Origin: Candidatus Omnitrophota bacterium
Lineage (GTDB): Bacteria > Hinthialibacterota > Hinthialibacteria > Hinthialibacterales > Hinthialibacteraceae
Direction: 5' to 3'
Assembly (NCBI GenBank): GCA_003598175.1
Contig: QZKN01000141.1
Span: forward strand, 27,418 to 91,417
DNA length: 64,000 nucleotides
The notes under the pieces are model-generated. The model ran no database searches. It was not told the origin of the DNA and worked only from the letters and a program-made list of their open reading frames with translations. Positions 43,972 through 52,477 of this stretch are shown here, in pieces. A program made the position numbers and the translations under genes. The stretch's first letter is position 1. Each line of letters starts with the position of its first letter.

Positions 43972-45588
43972 TTATTGCTGCCCGATTGGAACGCATTTGA
44001 TGGAAAGCCTGCCGCTTGTCTCCCGCACCGCCACACTATCGCGCGGCGGGTCGCTCAGATCGGGGTAATCGATATTATAATGCAATCCACGGCTCTCTTT
44101 CCGTTCCAGCGCGCAGAGAATGATCAATTCGGCCACCTGCATCAGATTGCGCAACTCCGCCAGGGCGGCGCACAAAAAGCCTTTATTCACGTACGAAAAG
44201 ATTTCATCCTGTAGCACCTGAAGTTGTTTGAGCGCCAATTGCAAACGTTCCGTCGAGCGAACGATGCCGACATAGTTCCACATCAGTTCCTGCAAGGCAT
44301 GGCGGCAGTGGACAAGGCGGACCGCTTCGAGTTCGGAATGAGAATTTATTTTTCCCCACTCTTTTTTTGGTTCGCAAGGCTGTTCTTGGTGCAGTCCGAG
44401 CTGGAGGGACCGTTCCAGCGCTCGTTCGCTGAACACGAGAGCCTCCAGCAGGGAGTTGCTGGCGAGGCGATTGGCGCCGTGTACGCCGGTGCACGCCACC
44501 TCACCGGTCGCGAACAGGGCGGGGATGTCCGTCGCTCCCCATAAATCCGTCACGACGCCGCCGCACATATAATGCGCCGCAGGCACGATGGGAATCCAAT
44601 CTTTCGTAAGGTCCAGCCCATTCTCTTCACAATAGTGCGAGATAAACGGAAACCGACGGCGAAAGAAATCGATGCCGAGATGAGTCACGTCGAGATAACA
44701 GCATTTTTCCCCGCGCGTCTTCATTTCCCGGTCAATGGCGCGGGCCACGATATCGCGTGGAGCCAGATCCTTCAGATTGTGATATTGCTCCATAAACGCG
44801 GTCCCGTCGCCGGTGCGCAGGATCGCGCCCTCGCCCCGCACCGCTTCCGAGATCAAAAACGGGCGTTCGTCTTCTTTCGGTTGATACGCGGTGGGATGAA
44901 ATTGGACGAATTCGACGTTGGAAATCCTCGCCCCCGCGCGAAACGCCATCGCCACGCCGTCGCCGGTCGCAATGGGTGGATTGGTAGTATACAAATACAC
45001 GAGGCCGCAGCCTCCCGTGCAAAGTATTGTGACGCTGGCAAGGAAAACATTCATCTGCTGTTCCTGCTCGTCCCACACCCATGCGCCGCAGCATCTGCCT
45101 TTCTCATTTAAAATAAAATCGGTCGCCACCTGATGCTGAAAAACTTGAATATCCGCATGATTGCGCACATTGCTCAACAACGCATTTTCAACTTCTCTTC
45201 CGGTCAGGTCCTTGGCGTGTACGATGCGGCGGAACGAATGGCCTCCTTCTCGACCCAGCGCCAGTTTTCCGGATTCATTTTCTGTAAATTCCACTCCGAT
45301 CCGAACCAAATCCTCAATGACCTTTGGACCGTGAGTCACGATCAACTCGACCGAATCGCGATGGCACAAGCCCGCGCCGGCCAGCAGCGTATCATGGATG
45401 TGATTTTCGAAGCAGTCGCTGCCATCCAATACGGCGGCGATGCCTCCCTGCGCATAATTCGTATTCGACTCGAAATCTTCTTTTTTGGTGACGAGATTGA
45501 CGGTTCCGTGCTCAGCGGCTTTGAGAGCCAATGACAATCCGGCCACGCCGGAACCCAAAATGAGGAATGAACTCCGATGTATTGACAT
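43972..45588 (-). CDS. nadB: L-aspartate oxidase
   Basis: FAD enzyme of 538 residues that oxidises aspartate to iminoaspartate, the first step of bacterial NAD synthesis. Marks are the FAD site ILGSGVAGLSLALKAAE, NYAQGGIAAV, GREGGHSFRRIVHAKD, GDGVAMAFRAGA, QFHPTAY and AHYMCGGVVTD, and a helical C-terminus. It ends an apparent minus-strand operon after panD, 31 bp away. PanD uses the same amino acid, so the two share a substrate pool. nadA and nadC are not in the window. The final acceptor may be fumarate or oxygen. Confidence 0.96.
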   Translation of the reverse strand: MSIHRSSFLILGSGVAGLSLALKAAEHGTVNLVTKKEDFESNTNYAQGGIAAVLDGSDCFENHIHDTLLAGAGLCHRDSVELIVTHGPKVIEDLVRIGVEFTENESGKLALGREGGHSFRRIVHAKDLTGREVENALLSNVRNHADIQVFQHQVATDFILNEKGRCCGAWVWDEQEQQMNVFLASVTILCTGGCGLVYLYTTNPPIATGDGVAMAFRAGARISNVEFVQFHPTAYQPKEDERPFLISEAVRGEGAILRTGDGTAFMEQYHNLKDLAPRDIVARAIDREMKTRGEKCCYLDVTHLGIDFFRRRFPFISHYCEENGLDLTKDWIPIVPAAHYMCGGVVTDLWGATDIPALFATGEVACTGVHGANRLASNSLLEALVFSERALERSLQLGLHQEQPCEPKKEWGKINSHSELEAVRLVHCRHALQELMWNYVGIVRSTERLQLALKQLQVLQDEIFSYVNKGFLCAALAELRNLMQVAELIILCALERKESRGLHYNIDYPDLSDPPRDSVAVRETSGRLSIKCVPIGQQ

Positions 45589-45619
45589 TTCGATACCCTT
45601 CTCCCCGGCGTAAGGATTG

Positions 45620-46006
45620 TTAAGAAACGAGATAATCTTCTTCCGTGCGGTTTTCCACCCGTACTAAATGATTTTTTTCATCGACGTAAACGATTCGATG
45701 GGAATACGTTTTCAATTCGTCTTCGTCCAACATGGCAAACGAAACGATCAGGAGAACATCCCCTTTTTCGATCAATCGCCCGGCGGCGCCTTTGACGGAA
45801 ATAATACCGGAGCCTTTCGGCGCGGGAATGGCGTAAGTCGTCAAACGAGCCCCGTTATTCATGTTGTAAACGTGAATTTCCTCGCCGCAGCAAATATCCG
45901 CCGCTTCGAGAAGATCCATGTCGATCGCCAGGCTGCCGGCATAATGAATTTCTTTTCCGGTCACCCGCGCTTCCTGTATTTTCGATTTGAGCATATGGCG
46001 GTACAT
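45620..46006 (-). CDS. panD: Aspartate 1-decarboxylase precursor
   Basis: Makes beta-alanine from aspartate for pantothenate. The 128-residue length and MLKSKIQEARVTGKEIHY start are typical. The self-cleavage site Gly-Ser lies in YAGSLAID, so the pyruvoyl group would form on that Ser; YNMNNGARLTTYAI, GAAGRLI and GDVLLIVSFAMLDE follow. It lies 5 bp after panC and 31 bp before nadB, in the HAD-panB-panC-panD-nadB row. Confidence 0.96.
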   Translation of the reverse strand: MYRHMLKSKIQEARVTGKEIHYAGSLAIDMDLLEAADICCGEEIHVYNMNNGARLTTYAIPAPKGSGIISVKGAAGRLIEKGDVLLIVSFAMLDEDELKTYSHRIVYVDEKNHLVRVENRTEEDYLVS

Positions 46007-46011
46007 GGCTG

Positions 46012-46863
46012 CTATCCTTCTCGTTGAAAAATCATATTATCGATCAAACGTGTTTTGCCAATGTAAATGCTTCCGATATACAAATTTCCATCTTCTATGG
46101 TTTTTACCGATTGAAACGTATCCGGATGCACGATGCCGAGATAATCCGGTTTAACTTCGGGTACGGCTTTGATTTTTTCCGCACCTTTCAGGAGAATCAT
46201 TTCCGCATCGCATTCGCCGCCGTGATAACACTCGATTCCATTCAACAAGGTTTCGTACAGAATCAAGGCCGATCGGCGTTCCTCATAAGAAAGATAGGTG
46301 TTGCGGGAAGACATGGCAAGCCCATCAGATTCCCGCACGGTCGGGCAAACCACAATGTCCGTTCCAAACCGTAAATCCTTAACCAAACGACGGATAACAG
46401 CCGCCTGTTGGGCATCTTTTTGCCCCAGATACATGCGCGTGGGACGAACGATGTTGAGCAGGATGGCAATAATGGTGCACACGCCGCGAAAATGACCCGG
46501 TCGCGAATCTCCACACCAACCCCGGCTGGAGCTCGGCGGTTCAATATAGGTGGAAAAACCGTCCGGATATATCTCCTCGTTCGACGGCAAAAAAATCCAA
46601 TCCACATTTTCCTTTTCAAGAAGCGTAAAATCCCGCGCTTCCTCACGGGGATAGCGTTCAAAATCCTCGCCCGGGCAAAATTGTGTCGGATTCACATAAA
46701 TCGAAACGCCGACGTTTTGATCCTTCTTTTTCGCTTCTCGCACCAGCGACAGATGCCCTTCGTGCAGGTATCCCATCGTCGGCGTGAATCCGATTTCCCG
46801 CCCTTCGTTGCGAACAGCCCGCGAGGCGTTCTGCATTTCCAAAATAGTTCGATAAATTTTCAC
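46012..46863 (-). CDS. panC: Pantothenate synthetase
   Basis: Condenses pantoate with beta-alanine using ATP. Marks are the HIGH-type motif in TPTMGYLHEGHLSLV, IYVNPTQF, MYLGQKDAQQ and CPTVRESDGLAMSSRN. A GTG at 46863 with a GAGG site 5 bases upstream gives about 283 residues, the usual size. The frame also has a start at 46944, which would add 27 residues not seen in the family. panD follows after 5 bp. Confidence 0.94.
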   Translation of the reverse strand: MKIYRTILEMQNASRAVRNEGREIGFTPTMGYLHEGHLSLVREAKKKDQNVGVSIYVNPTQFCPGEDFERYPREEARDFTLLEKENVDWIFLPSNEEIYPDGFSTYIEPPSSSRGWCGDSRPGHFRGVCTIIAILLNIVRPTRMYLGQKDAQQAAVIRRLVKDLRFGTDIVVCPTVRESDGLAMSSRNTYLSYEERRSALILYETLLNGIECYHGGECDAEMILLKGAEKIKAVPEVKPDYLGIVHPDTFQSVKTIEDGNLYIGSIYIGKTRLIDNMIFQREG

Positions 46864-46958
46864 TCTGGCCTCAATTGTAACGCCGGCGCCCTGCCGACTT
46901 GACCGAAAATGCCGCCGTGACGGCGGCGTTGCTTTCGTGATCAATCGATCCTGAACGC

Positions 46959-47831
46959 TTATAAACAGTGATCCTCTTCGATGAACGATTCGATTTCTTC
47001 AAATTCCCGCAACGCGCTTTCGTCGAGAGAATAACTCTCGTCCAACGTGGGAAACGAACCGTCCTTCACGGCCTTGCAATAGTCGGTAAATGCCCTTTTC
47101 GATTCCTCGCCCAAATAAGCGAAACGCCGGACAAAATGAGGTTGAAACGCAGTAAACAGGCCGAGCATATCCGCGTGGACCAAAACTTGACCGTCACAAT
47201 ACGGTCCGGCGCCGATTCCGATCGTCGGAATCGAGACCCGCTCGCTGATCATTTTCGCCACCGGCCAGGGAACCGCTTCCACCACCAGCGAAAATGCGCC
47301 CGCTGCTTCCACGGCCAAGGCATCCCGTAACAGACGTTGGATGGCTTTCGTCGTTTTTCCCTGCACTTTATGTCCCCCCAGCAGTTTGACGGATTGCGGC
47401 CCCAAACCCACGTGACCCATGACGGGAATCCCCGCGTCGACCATTCGTTCAATCACACGCGAAGCCGGAACACCTCCTTCCAGCTTCACCGCATCCGCTC
47501 CTCCTTCCTTAAGCATGCGTCCGGCGTTCCATACCGCTTCTTCCGGCGAAACCTGATACGAAAGAAACGGCATATCCGCCACGAGCAGAGCATGACTCAC
47601 AGCTCGCTTGACCGCGCGCGTGTGGTAGATCACTTCATCGACAGTGACCGGCAAGGTGTCTTCCCGCCCTTGAAACACCATGCCGAGAGAATCCCCCACC
47701 AGTAGGACATCCACTCCGGCATGATCCATCAAAACAGCAAATGTATAATCATAGGCGGTCAGCATGGAGATTTTTTCTCCCTGCTCTTTCATTTTTTTCA
47801 GATCCGGTACGGTTATTCGTTTTTTACTCAT
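46959..47831 (-). CDS. panB: 3-methyl-2-oxobutanoate hydroxymethyltransferase
   Basis: Adds a hydroxymethyl group from methylene-tetrahydrofolate to ketoisovalerate, giving ketopantoate; ketoisovalerate comes from IlvD (64-1722). 290 residues. Marks are MLTAYDYTFAVLMDHAGVD, VGDSLGMVFQG, DMPFLSYQVSPEEA, VKLEGG, GHVGLGPQSVKLLGG and TIGIGAGPYCDGQVLV with the metal and acid residues present. Its ATG overlaps the end of the HAD gene as ATGAGTAA (8 nt). panE for the next reduction was not seen. Confidence 0.96.
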   Translation of the reverse strand: MSKKRITVPDLKKMKEQGEKISMLTAYDYTFAVLMDHAGVDVLLVGDSLGMVFQGREDTLPVTVDEVIYHTRAVKRAVSHALLVADMPFLSYQVSPEEAVWNAGRMLKEGGADAVKLEGGVPASRVIERMVDAGIPVMGHVGLGPQSVKLLGGHKVQGKTTKAIQRLLRDALAVEAAGAFSLVVEAVPWPVAKMISERVSIPTIGIGAGPYCDGQVLVHADMLGLFTAFQPHFVRRFAYLGEESKRAFTDYCKAVKDGSFPTLDESYSLDESALREFEEIESFIEEDHCL

Positions 47832-48510
47832 CGTTCTTCACCGCGGGCGAAACGGCCTCCGCCGATTTCACCTCGTTCCAAAAGTTTTCTTCGCCTCGAA
47901 TGACGTCGTGAAAATCGTCGAACGGCGTGCACGGCACATGGTTTTTAAGGCAATGATCAAGCAGATTGCGTTTCGCATAGATGGTTTCGCACCGGGTCGC
48001 CGCGCAGACATCCGAAACTCCGTCGCCGATATAAACCCGCCGCGCGCCTTCCTTCTCAACCACATGTTGGCATTTGCAGTGAGCCATATCTTTTTCACAA
48101 TCCTGCTTATATAAAGGAAATTCTACTTCAATTCCACGATCGGTCCACACCATCCGATTGCTGAAATAGGTGAGATAACTCAATCCTTCGCTTTGTAACA
48201 ACAAATCGATATAGTAATCGTATCCGTCCGAAACGATGATCATTTCCACGTTTTTGTCTTCGATCCAGTTCACGAAATGGTGAAAGGTGGGATCGATGCC
48301 GATGGAATAAACCATCTTCCGCGCCTCTTCTTCGCGCGGCTGAATCAATTTCGCCAGACGGATGTTGCATATGCGTGAGGAAATATCGCCGCGCAGATAA
48401 CTGTCGAGAATTTCTTTCCACTCATCGGGAGCAAACATTCTGATAATGGAATCCCAAACGTCCCGTTTGGAAATGGTATGATCGAAATCGACCAGATAAA
48501 GGCTTTTCAT
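47824..48510 (-). CDS. MtnX-like HAD-IB phosphatase
   Basis: 228 residues from the ATG at 48510, next to an in-frame TTG. HAD motifs: I, LVDFDHTISKRD (two Asp); II, IIVSDGYDYY; III/IV, RVYIGDGVSDVCAA. These define a Mg-dependent phosphatase of the type that includes MtnX, though no other methionine-salvage gene is nearby. It is the first gene of the row and is translationally coupled to panB. A role in phosphorylated pantothenate intermediates is a guess only. C-terminal residues are poorly conserved. Confidence 0.82.
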   Translation of the reverse strand: MKSLYLVDFDHTISKRDVWDSIIRMFAPDEWKEILDSYLRGDISSRICNIRLAKLIQPREEEARKMVYSIGIDPTFHHFVNWIEDKNVEMIIVSDGYDYYIDLLLQSEGLSYLTYFSNRMVWTDRGIEVEFPLYKQDCEKDMAHCKCQHVVEKEGARRVYIGDGVSDVCAATRCETIYAKRNLLDHCLKNHVPCTPFDDFHDVIRGEENFWNEVKSAEAVSPAVKNDE

Positions 48511-48907
48511 CAATCGCGCCTGTCAAAAAATTCGTTTTCATATCGAAGCGTCGGTTGTGGAAGCGGGAAAAGGAAACAGGCCGGCAACCGAAACGTGATT
48601 TTGTTTTTCGATATGCAGTGGAATAATTTATTGTACATTCTCATTGCTTTTGAAACTACCGTCAGGATAACGATTGAAGTCAATTCGCAGAAAAAATCGG
48701 ATGTTGCAGACCCCCAACGTGAGTTTTCCGTTTCCCGCGAGATGAACACGGCAGCATCTGTTTTATTCGATGCCGCTGCCATTAATCAAAAATATGGGTA
48801 AAATACTGATTTATCCTTATGACAAGATATTTTTTTCGGAACCATCATAAAGGTACCATGAAACCATAATGAGTCATGGAGAGAGAAATAAAAGAGGAGA
48901 ACCGCTG
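48511..48907. other. Divergent intergenic region
   Basis: About 397 bp between the HAD gene (minus) and hslV (plus). No RNA, repeat or convincing gene was seen; small open frames on both strands lack ribosome sites. AGGAG at 48895-48900 serves the hslV TTG at 48908. Confidence 0.55.
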
Positions 48908-49522
48908 TTGAACAAGTATCCAAATGCCATTCCGCCGATCCGCGCCACAACCATCCTGTCCGTACGGCGGGAAAACGAAGTGGTGATTGCAGGCGACGGC
49001 CAGGTTTCGATGGGAGATACCATCATGAAAACCACGGCCAGAAAAGTGCGCACGATGTACGACGGCGAAATTCTGGCCGGATTTGCGGGAACTTCGGCGG
49101 ACGCCTTTACGCTGTTCGAAAAATTTGAAGCCAAATTGGATGAATATAACGGCAACGTCACCCGTTCCGCCGTCGAACTGGCAAAAGAATGGCGAACCGA
49201 CAAGATGCTTCGTCACCTGGAAGCCCTACTGATCGTTTGCGATGAGGAAATCACCCTGGTCATTTCCGGAACCGGCGACGTGATCGAACCCGACGATGGC
49301 GTCATCGCGATCGGATCGGGCGGTCCCTACGCGCAGGCCGCCGCCAAAGCGCTGATGAAATTCACTGATTTGCCGCTGAAAACCATCGCCGAGGAGGCCA
49401 TGAAACTTGCCGCGGAGATTTGCGTCTTCACAAACGATCATATCCTGATTGAATCGTTGCCGAACGAAGAAGAGAAGGAAGAGAAGGAAAAGAAAAAAAA
49501 TAACCGGAATCATACGAAGTGA
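48908..49522 (+). CDS. hslV: ATP-dependent protease subunit HslV
   Basis: Peptidase ring of the HslVU protease. The N-terminal-Thr motif [20 protein letters not shown] is clear, with [27 protein letters not shown] and [18 protein letters not shown] at 48908 with AGGAG 8 bases upstream is the likely start; the ATG at 48869 lacks a good site. Either way, about a dozen residues ([12 protein letters not shown]) precede the catalytic Thr, more than the usual short lead, so a longer propeptide must be removed. The C-terminal tail is Lys/Glu-rich. The stop overlaps or nearly abuts hslU. Confidence 0.95.
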   Translation: MNKYPNAIPPIRATTILSVRRENEVVIAGDGQVSMGDTIMKTTARKVRTMYDGEILAGFAGTSADAFTLFEKFEAKLDEYNGNVTRSAVELAKEWRTDKMLRHLEALLIVCDEEITLVISGTGDVIEPDDGVIAIGSGGPYAQAAAKALMKFTDLPLKTIAEEAMKLAAEICVFTNDHILIESLPNEEEKEEKEKKKNNRNHTK

Positions 49523-49590
49523 ATGCCGGCGTTTTACATGTGATACAAAATCCGGATGGAATTTCACCATACCAAGAACAGGAAAGAAGA

Positions 49591-51009
49591 ATGGCTGAAC
49601 CCTTACAACCAATGCAATGTTCCGAGCAAACCGAATCCGCACTGCCCGGTCTGACGCCCAAACAAATCGTCGAAGAGCTGGATAAATATATAATCGGCCA
49701 GGACGACGCCAAGAAAGCTGTGGCCATCGCCCTGCGAAACCGGGCGCGGCGGCGTATGCTCGATGCGGAGATGCAAGAGGAAGTCTACCCCAAAAACATC
49801 ATCATGATCGGCCCGACCGGCGTCGGAAAAACCGAGATTGCGCGCCGACTCGCCCGTCTCGAGGAAGCGCCGTTCATCAAAGTGGAAGCCTCGAAATTTA
49901 CGGAAGTGGGATACGTCGGTCGCGACGTCGAGTCCATCATCCGCGATTTGGTGGAAATGTCCGTCACCCGCGAACGCGCCAAAAAAACGGTAGAATGCCA
50001 CACCCTGGCCGAAGAATCGGCGGAGGAACGTCTGCTCGATCTGTTGGTTCCACCCAACCTGGTTCGTCCACTCGCGACGATAGAAAATCGAAGAGAAGAC
50101 GATTATCAGGACCAGAATGCTCGCTTGAAAACCACGCGCGAACGTTTCCGCCAAATGCTGCGGGATGGCAAATTGGAAGACCGTATGGTGGAACTCGACG
50201 TGCAGGAACGGGCCAGCAACGTCGTCGTCGGCGTCCCGCCCGGCATCGGTTTCGAGGAATTGGGAATCGACCTGAAAGAAATGGTCGAAAAGATCATGCC
50301 CTCGAAAAAGAAACGAAAGAGCATGAATATCGCCGAAGCCCGGCAGATTCTGATTCAGGAAGAAGTGGATCGGCTGTTGGATATGGACCAAATCGTGCAC
50401 GAGGCCATCGATCGCGTGGAACAGTCCGGCATCGTATTTCTCGACGAAATCGATAAGATCGTCGGCCGCGACAGCGGGTCCGGACCGGACGTGTCCCGTT
50501 CCGGCGTGCAACGGGATATCCTGCCGTTAGTCGAAGGATCGACGGTATTTACGAAGTATGGGATGGTGCGCACCGATCATGTCCTATTCATCGCCGCCGG
50601 CGCGTTTCACGGCTCCAGCCCCTCCGAATTGATTCCCGAACTGCAAGGCCGTTTCCCCATTCGCGTCGAACTGAACGATCTGGACGAAGAGGATTTCAAA
50701 CGGATTTTAATCGAACCGAAAAACTCTTTGCTTCGCCAATATGCAGCCTTGCTGGACACGGAAAAGGTCGTCATCGAATTTACCGAAGACGGCGTGGAGG
50801 AAATGGCGCAAATGGCGGCCGAGTTGAACCGGGAAACCGAAAACATCGGCGCGAGACGGCTCCACACGATTCTGGAAAGCATTTTGAAGGACGTTTCCTA
50901 CGAAGCGCCCGATCTGGCCGGCCAGACCGTTAAAATCGATGCGGAATACGTAAAAGAGAAATTGAGCGGCATCGTGGCGGATACGGATCTATCCCGTTAT
51001 ATCCTGTAA
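49591..51009 (+). CDS. hslU: ATP-dependent protease ATPase subunit HslU
   Basis: AAA+ unfoldase partner of HslV, 472 residues from the ATG at 49591 ([13 protein letters not shown]); a GTG at 49519 overlapping the hslV stop as GTGA would add 24 atypical residues. Marks are [16 protein letters not shown], Walker [10 protein letters not shown], the pore motif GYVGRDVES, Walker [12 protein letters not shown], sensor-like [20 protein letters not shown] and the C-terminal tail DLSRYIL that inserts into HslV. The intermediate domain (about residues 110-230) is present. Confidence 0.96.
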   Translation: MAEPLQPMQCSEQTESALPGLTPKQIVEELDKYIIGQDDAKKAVAIALRNRARRRMLDAEMQEEVYPKNIIMIGPTGVGKTEIARRLARLEEAPFIKVEASKFTEVGYVGRDVESIIRDLVEMSVTRERAKKTVECHTLAEESAEERLLDLLVPPNLVRPLATIENRREDDYQDQNARLKTTRERFRQMLRDGKLEDRMVELDVQERASNVVVGVPPGIGFEELGIDLKEMVEKIMPSKKKRKSMNIAEARQILIQEEVDRLLDMDQIVHEAIDRVEQSGIVFLDEIDKIVGRDSGSGPDVSRSGVQRDILPLVEGSTVFTKYGMVRTDHVLFIAAGAFHGSSPSELIPELQGRFPIRVELNDLDEEDFKRILIEPKNSLLRQYAALLDTEKVVIEFTEDGVEEMAQMAAELNRETENIGARRLHTILESILKDVSYEAPDLAGQTVKIDAEYVKEKLSGIVADTDLSRYIL

Positions 51010-51195
51010 TTTTGACTATCTTTTCAATTTCCACCTTTCTTCCCATCCATTCCACTTGACATCCGGTCCGACTCGATGCAAAGTTTCCTATTAGTTATTT
51101 TTTTATCCAGGTTTTACGGATTTCTCCCCAAAAAAAATAATTCGAATGAATCAGACCGGCCGCAACGTTGCGCCGTAAAAAAAATGGAGGTCGTC

Positions 51196-52386
51196 ATGGT
51201 TAAACCTCACGGATCAGAGACTTTGAACCCGCTTTACGTACAAGATGAACAAAAACGCGCCGCATTGTTGAAAGAGGCGGAAGGCCTGCCTTCGATCGTT
51301 GTTTGTTCGGCTGCCGCGGCCAATGCCGTTATGCTCGGCAGCGGATATTTCAATCCCCTTACCGGATATATGAACGTTGCCGATTCCGTCAGCGTCGCCG
51401 AAAAAATGCGAACGGCGAACGGCCTGTTCTGGCCGGTGCCCATCGTGAATATGGTCGAAGACGCATCAAGCATCGCCGGCGCCAAACGAATCGCCCTTCG
51501 CGATCCCAACGTGGAAGGGAATCCGATTCTTGCCATTCAGGATTTGGAAGCCATCGAACAATTCAGCGACGAACAAATGAAAATGATGACCGACAAGATT
51601 TTCCGCACCGATGATCCCAAACATCCGGGCGTCGCCGCCTTCAATTCCGTTGGTAAAACCGTCATTTCCGGTCCAATTCAAGTCTTGAGTTTCTCCTACT
51701 TCGAAAAAGAGTTCCCGGAAACGTTCCGCACGGCTTACCAGATTCGCGCGGAAATGGAGAAACTCGGTTGGAAAAAGGTTGTCGCCTTCCAAACCCGCAA
51801 TCCCATGCATCGCGCGCACGAAGAGCTGTGCCGCATGGCGTACGAAGCCGTCAATGCGGACGGCATACTGATTCACATGTTGCTTGGCAAACTGAAAAAG
51901 GGAGATATTCCCGCCGACGTGCGCGACGCCAGTATTCGCAAAATGGTGGAATTGTATTTCCCTCCCAATACGGTCCTGATTACCGGTTATGGTTTCGACA
52001 TGCTTTACGCCGGTCCGCGGGAAGCGGTATTACACGCCATTTTCCGCCAAAACACCGGCTGCAGCCACCTAATTGTCGGCCGCGATCACGCCGGAGTCGG
52101 CGATTATTACGGCCCGTTCGATGCGCAAACCATCTTTCGGGAAGAAGTGCCGGCCGGCGCATTGGAAATCGAAATTTTCGAAGCCGACCACACCGCCTGG
52201 TCCAAAAAATTGAACAAGGTGGTCATGATGCGTGACGTTCCGGACCACACGAAAGAGGATTTCATCATGCTTTCCGGCACCAAAGTACGCGAAATGCTTT
52301 CAAAAGGGGAAGCGTTGCCGCCGGAATTCTCTCGACCGGAAGTGGCGCAAATTCTAATGAAATATTATCAATCGCAAGCGGAATAA
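51196..52386 (+). CDS. sat: Sulfate adenylyltransferase (ATP sulfurylase)
   Basis: Forms APS from ATP and sulfate, or runs in reverse in sulfur oxidisers. Start at 51196: GGAGG lies 5 bases upstream; the longer frame from 51076 would add 40 unlikely residues. 396 residues. Marks are QTRNPMHRAHEELCR (nucleotide site), RDHAGVGDYYGPFDAQ and the FIMLSGTKVREMLSKG region. This is the single-domain type without APS kinase. No APS reductase or kinase lies nearby, so direction of use is unknown. A terminator follows at 52417. Confidence 0.95.
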   Translation: MVKPHGSETLNPLYVQDEQKRAALLKEAEGLPSIVVCSAAAANAVMLGSGYFNPLTGYMNVADSVSVAEKMRTANGLFWPVPIVNMVEDASSIAGAKRIALRDPNVEGNPILAIQDLEAIEQFSDEQMKMMTDKIFRTDDPKHPGVAAFNSVGKTVISGPIQVLSFSYFEKEFPETFRTAYQIRAEMEKLGWKKVVAFQTRNPMHRAHEELCRMAYEAVNADGILIHMLLGKLKKGDIPADVRDASIRKMVELYFPPNTVLITGYGFDMLYAGPREAVLHAIFRQNTGCSHLIVGRDHAGVGDYYGPFDAQTIFREEVPAGALEIEIFEADHTAWSKKLNKVVMMRDVPDHTKEDFIMLSGTKVREMLSKGEALPPEFSRPEVAQILMKYYQSQAE

Positions 52387-52416
52387 TCCGAGCGGAAACT
52401 TCTGCCGATGAAAATA

Positions 52417-52456
52417 TCCCCGCTCCAAGTAAATCGAAGCGGGGAATTTTTGTTTT
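52417..52456 (+). terminator. Rho-independent terminator after sat
   Basis: Perfect 8-bp arms TCCCCGCT / AGCGGGGA with a 13-base loop, followed by ATTTTTGTTTT. It starts 30 bp after the sat stop. Confidence 0.85.
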
Positions 52457-52477
52457 ATTGCGATTGCTGATTCAATT

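Noticed and set aside
48510..48782. 90-codon minus-strand frame in the hslV upstream region
   Set aside because: No ribosome site or family pattern, and its composition looks non-coding.
49603..50511. 302-codon open frame on the minus strand
   Set aside because: It lies wholly antisense to hslU and is rich in His and Phe, as expected for a shadow frame.
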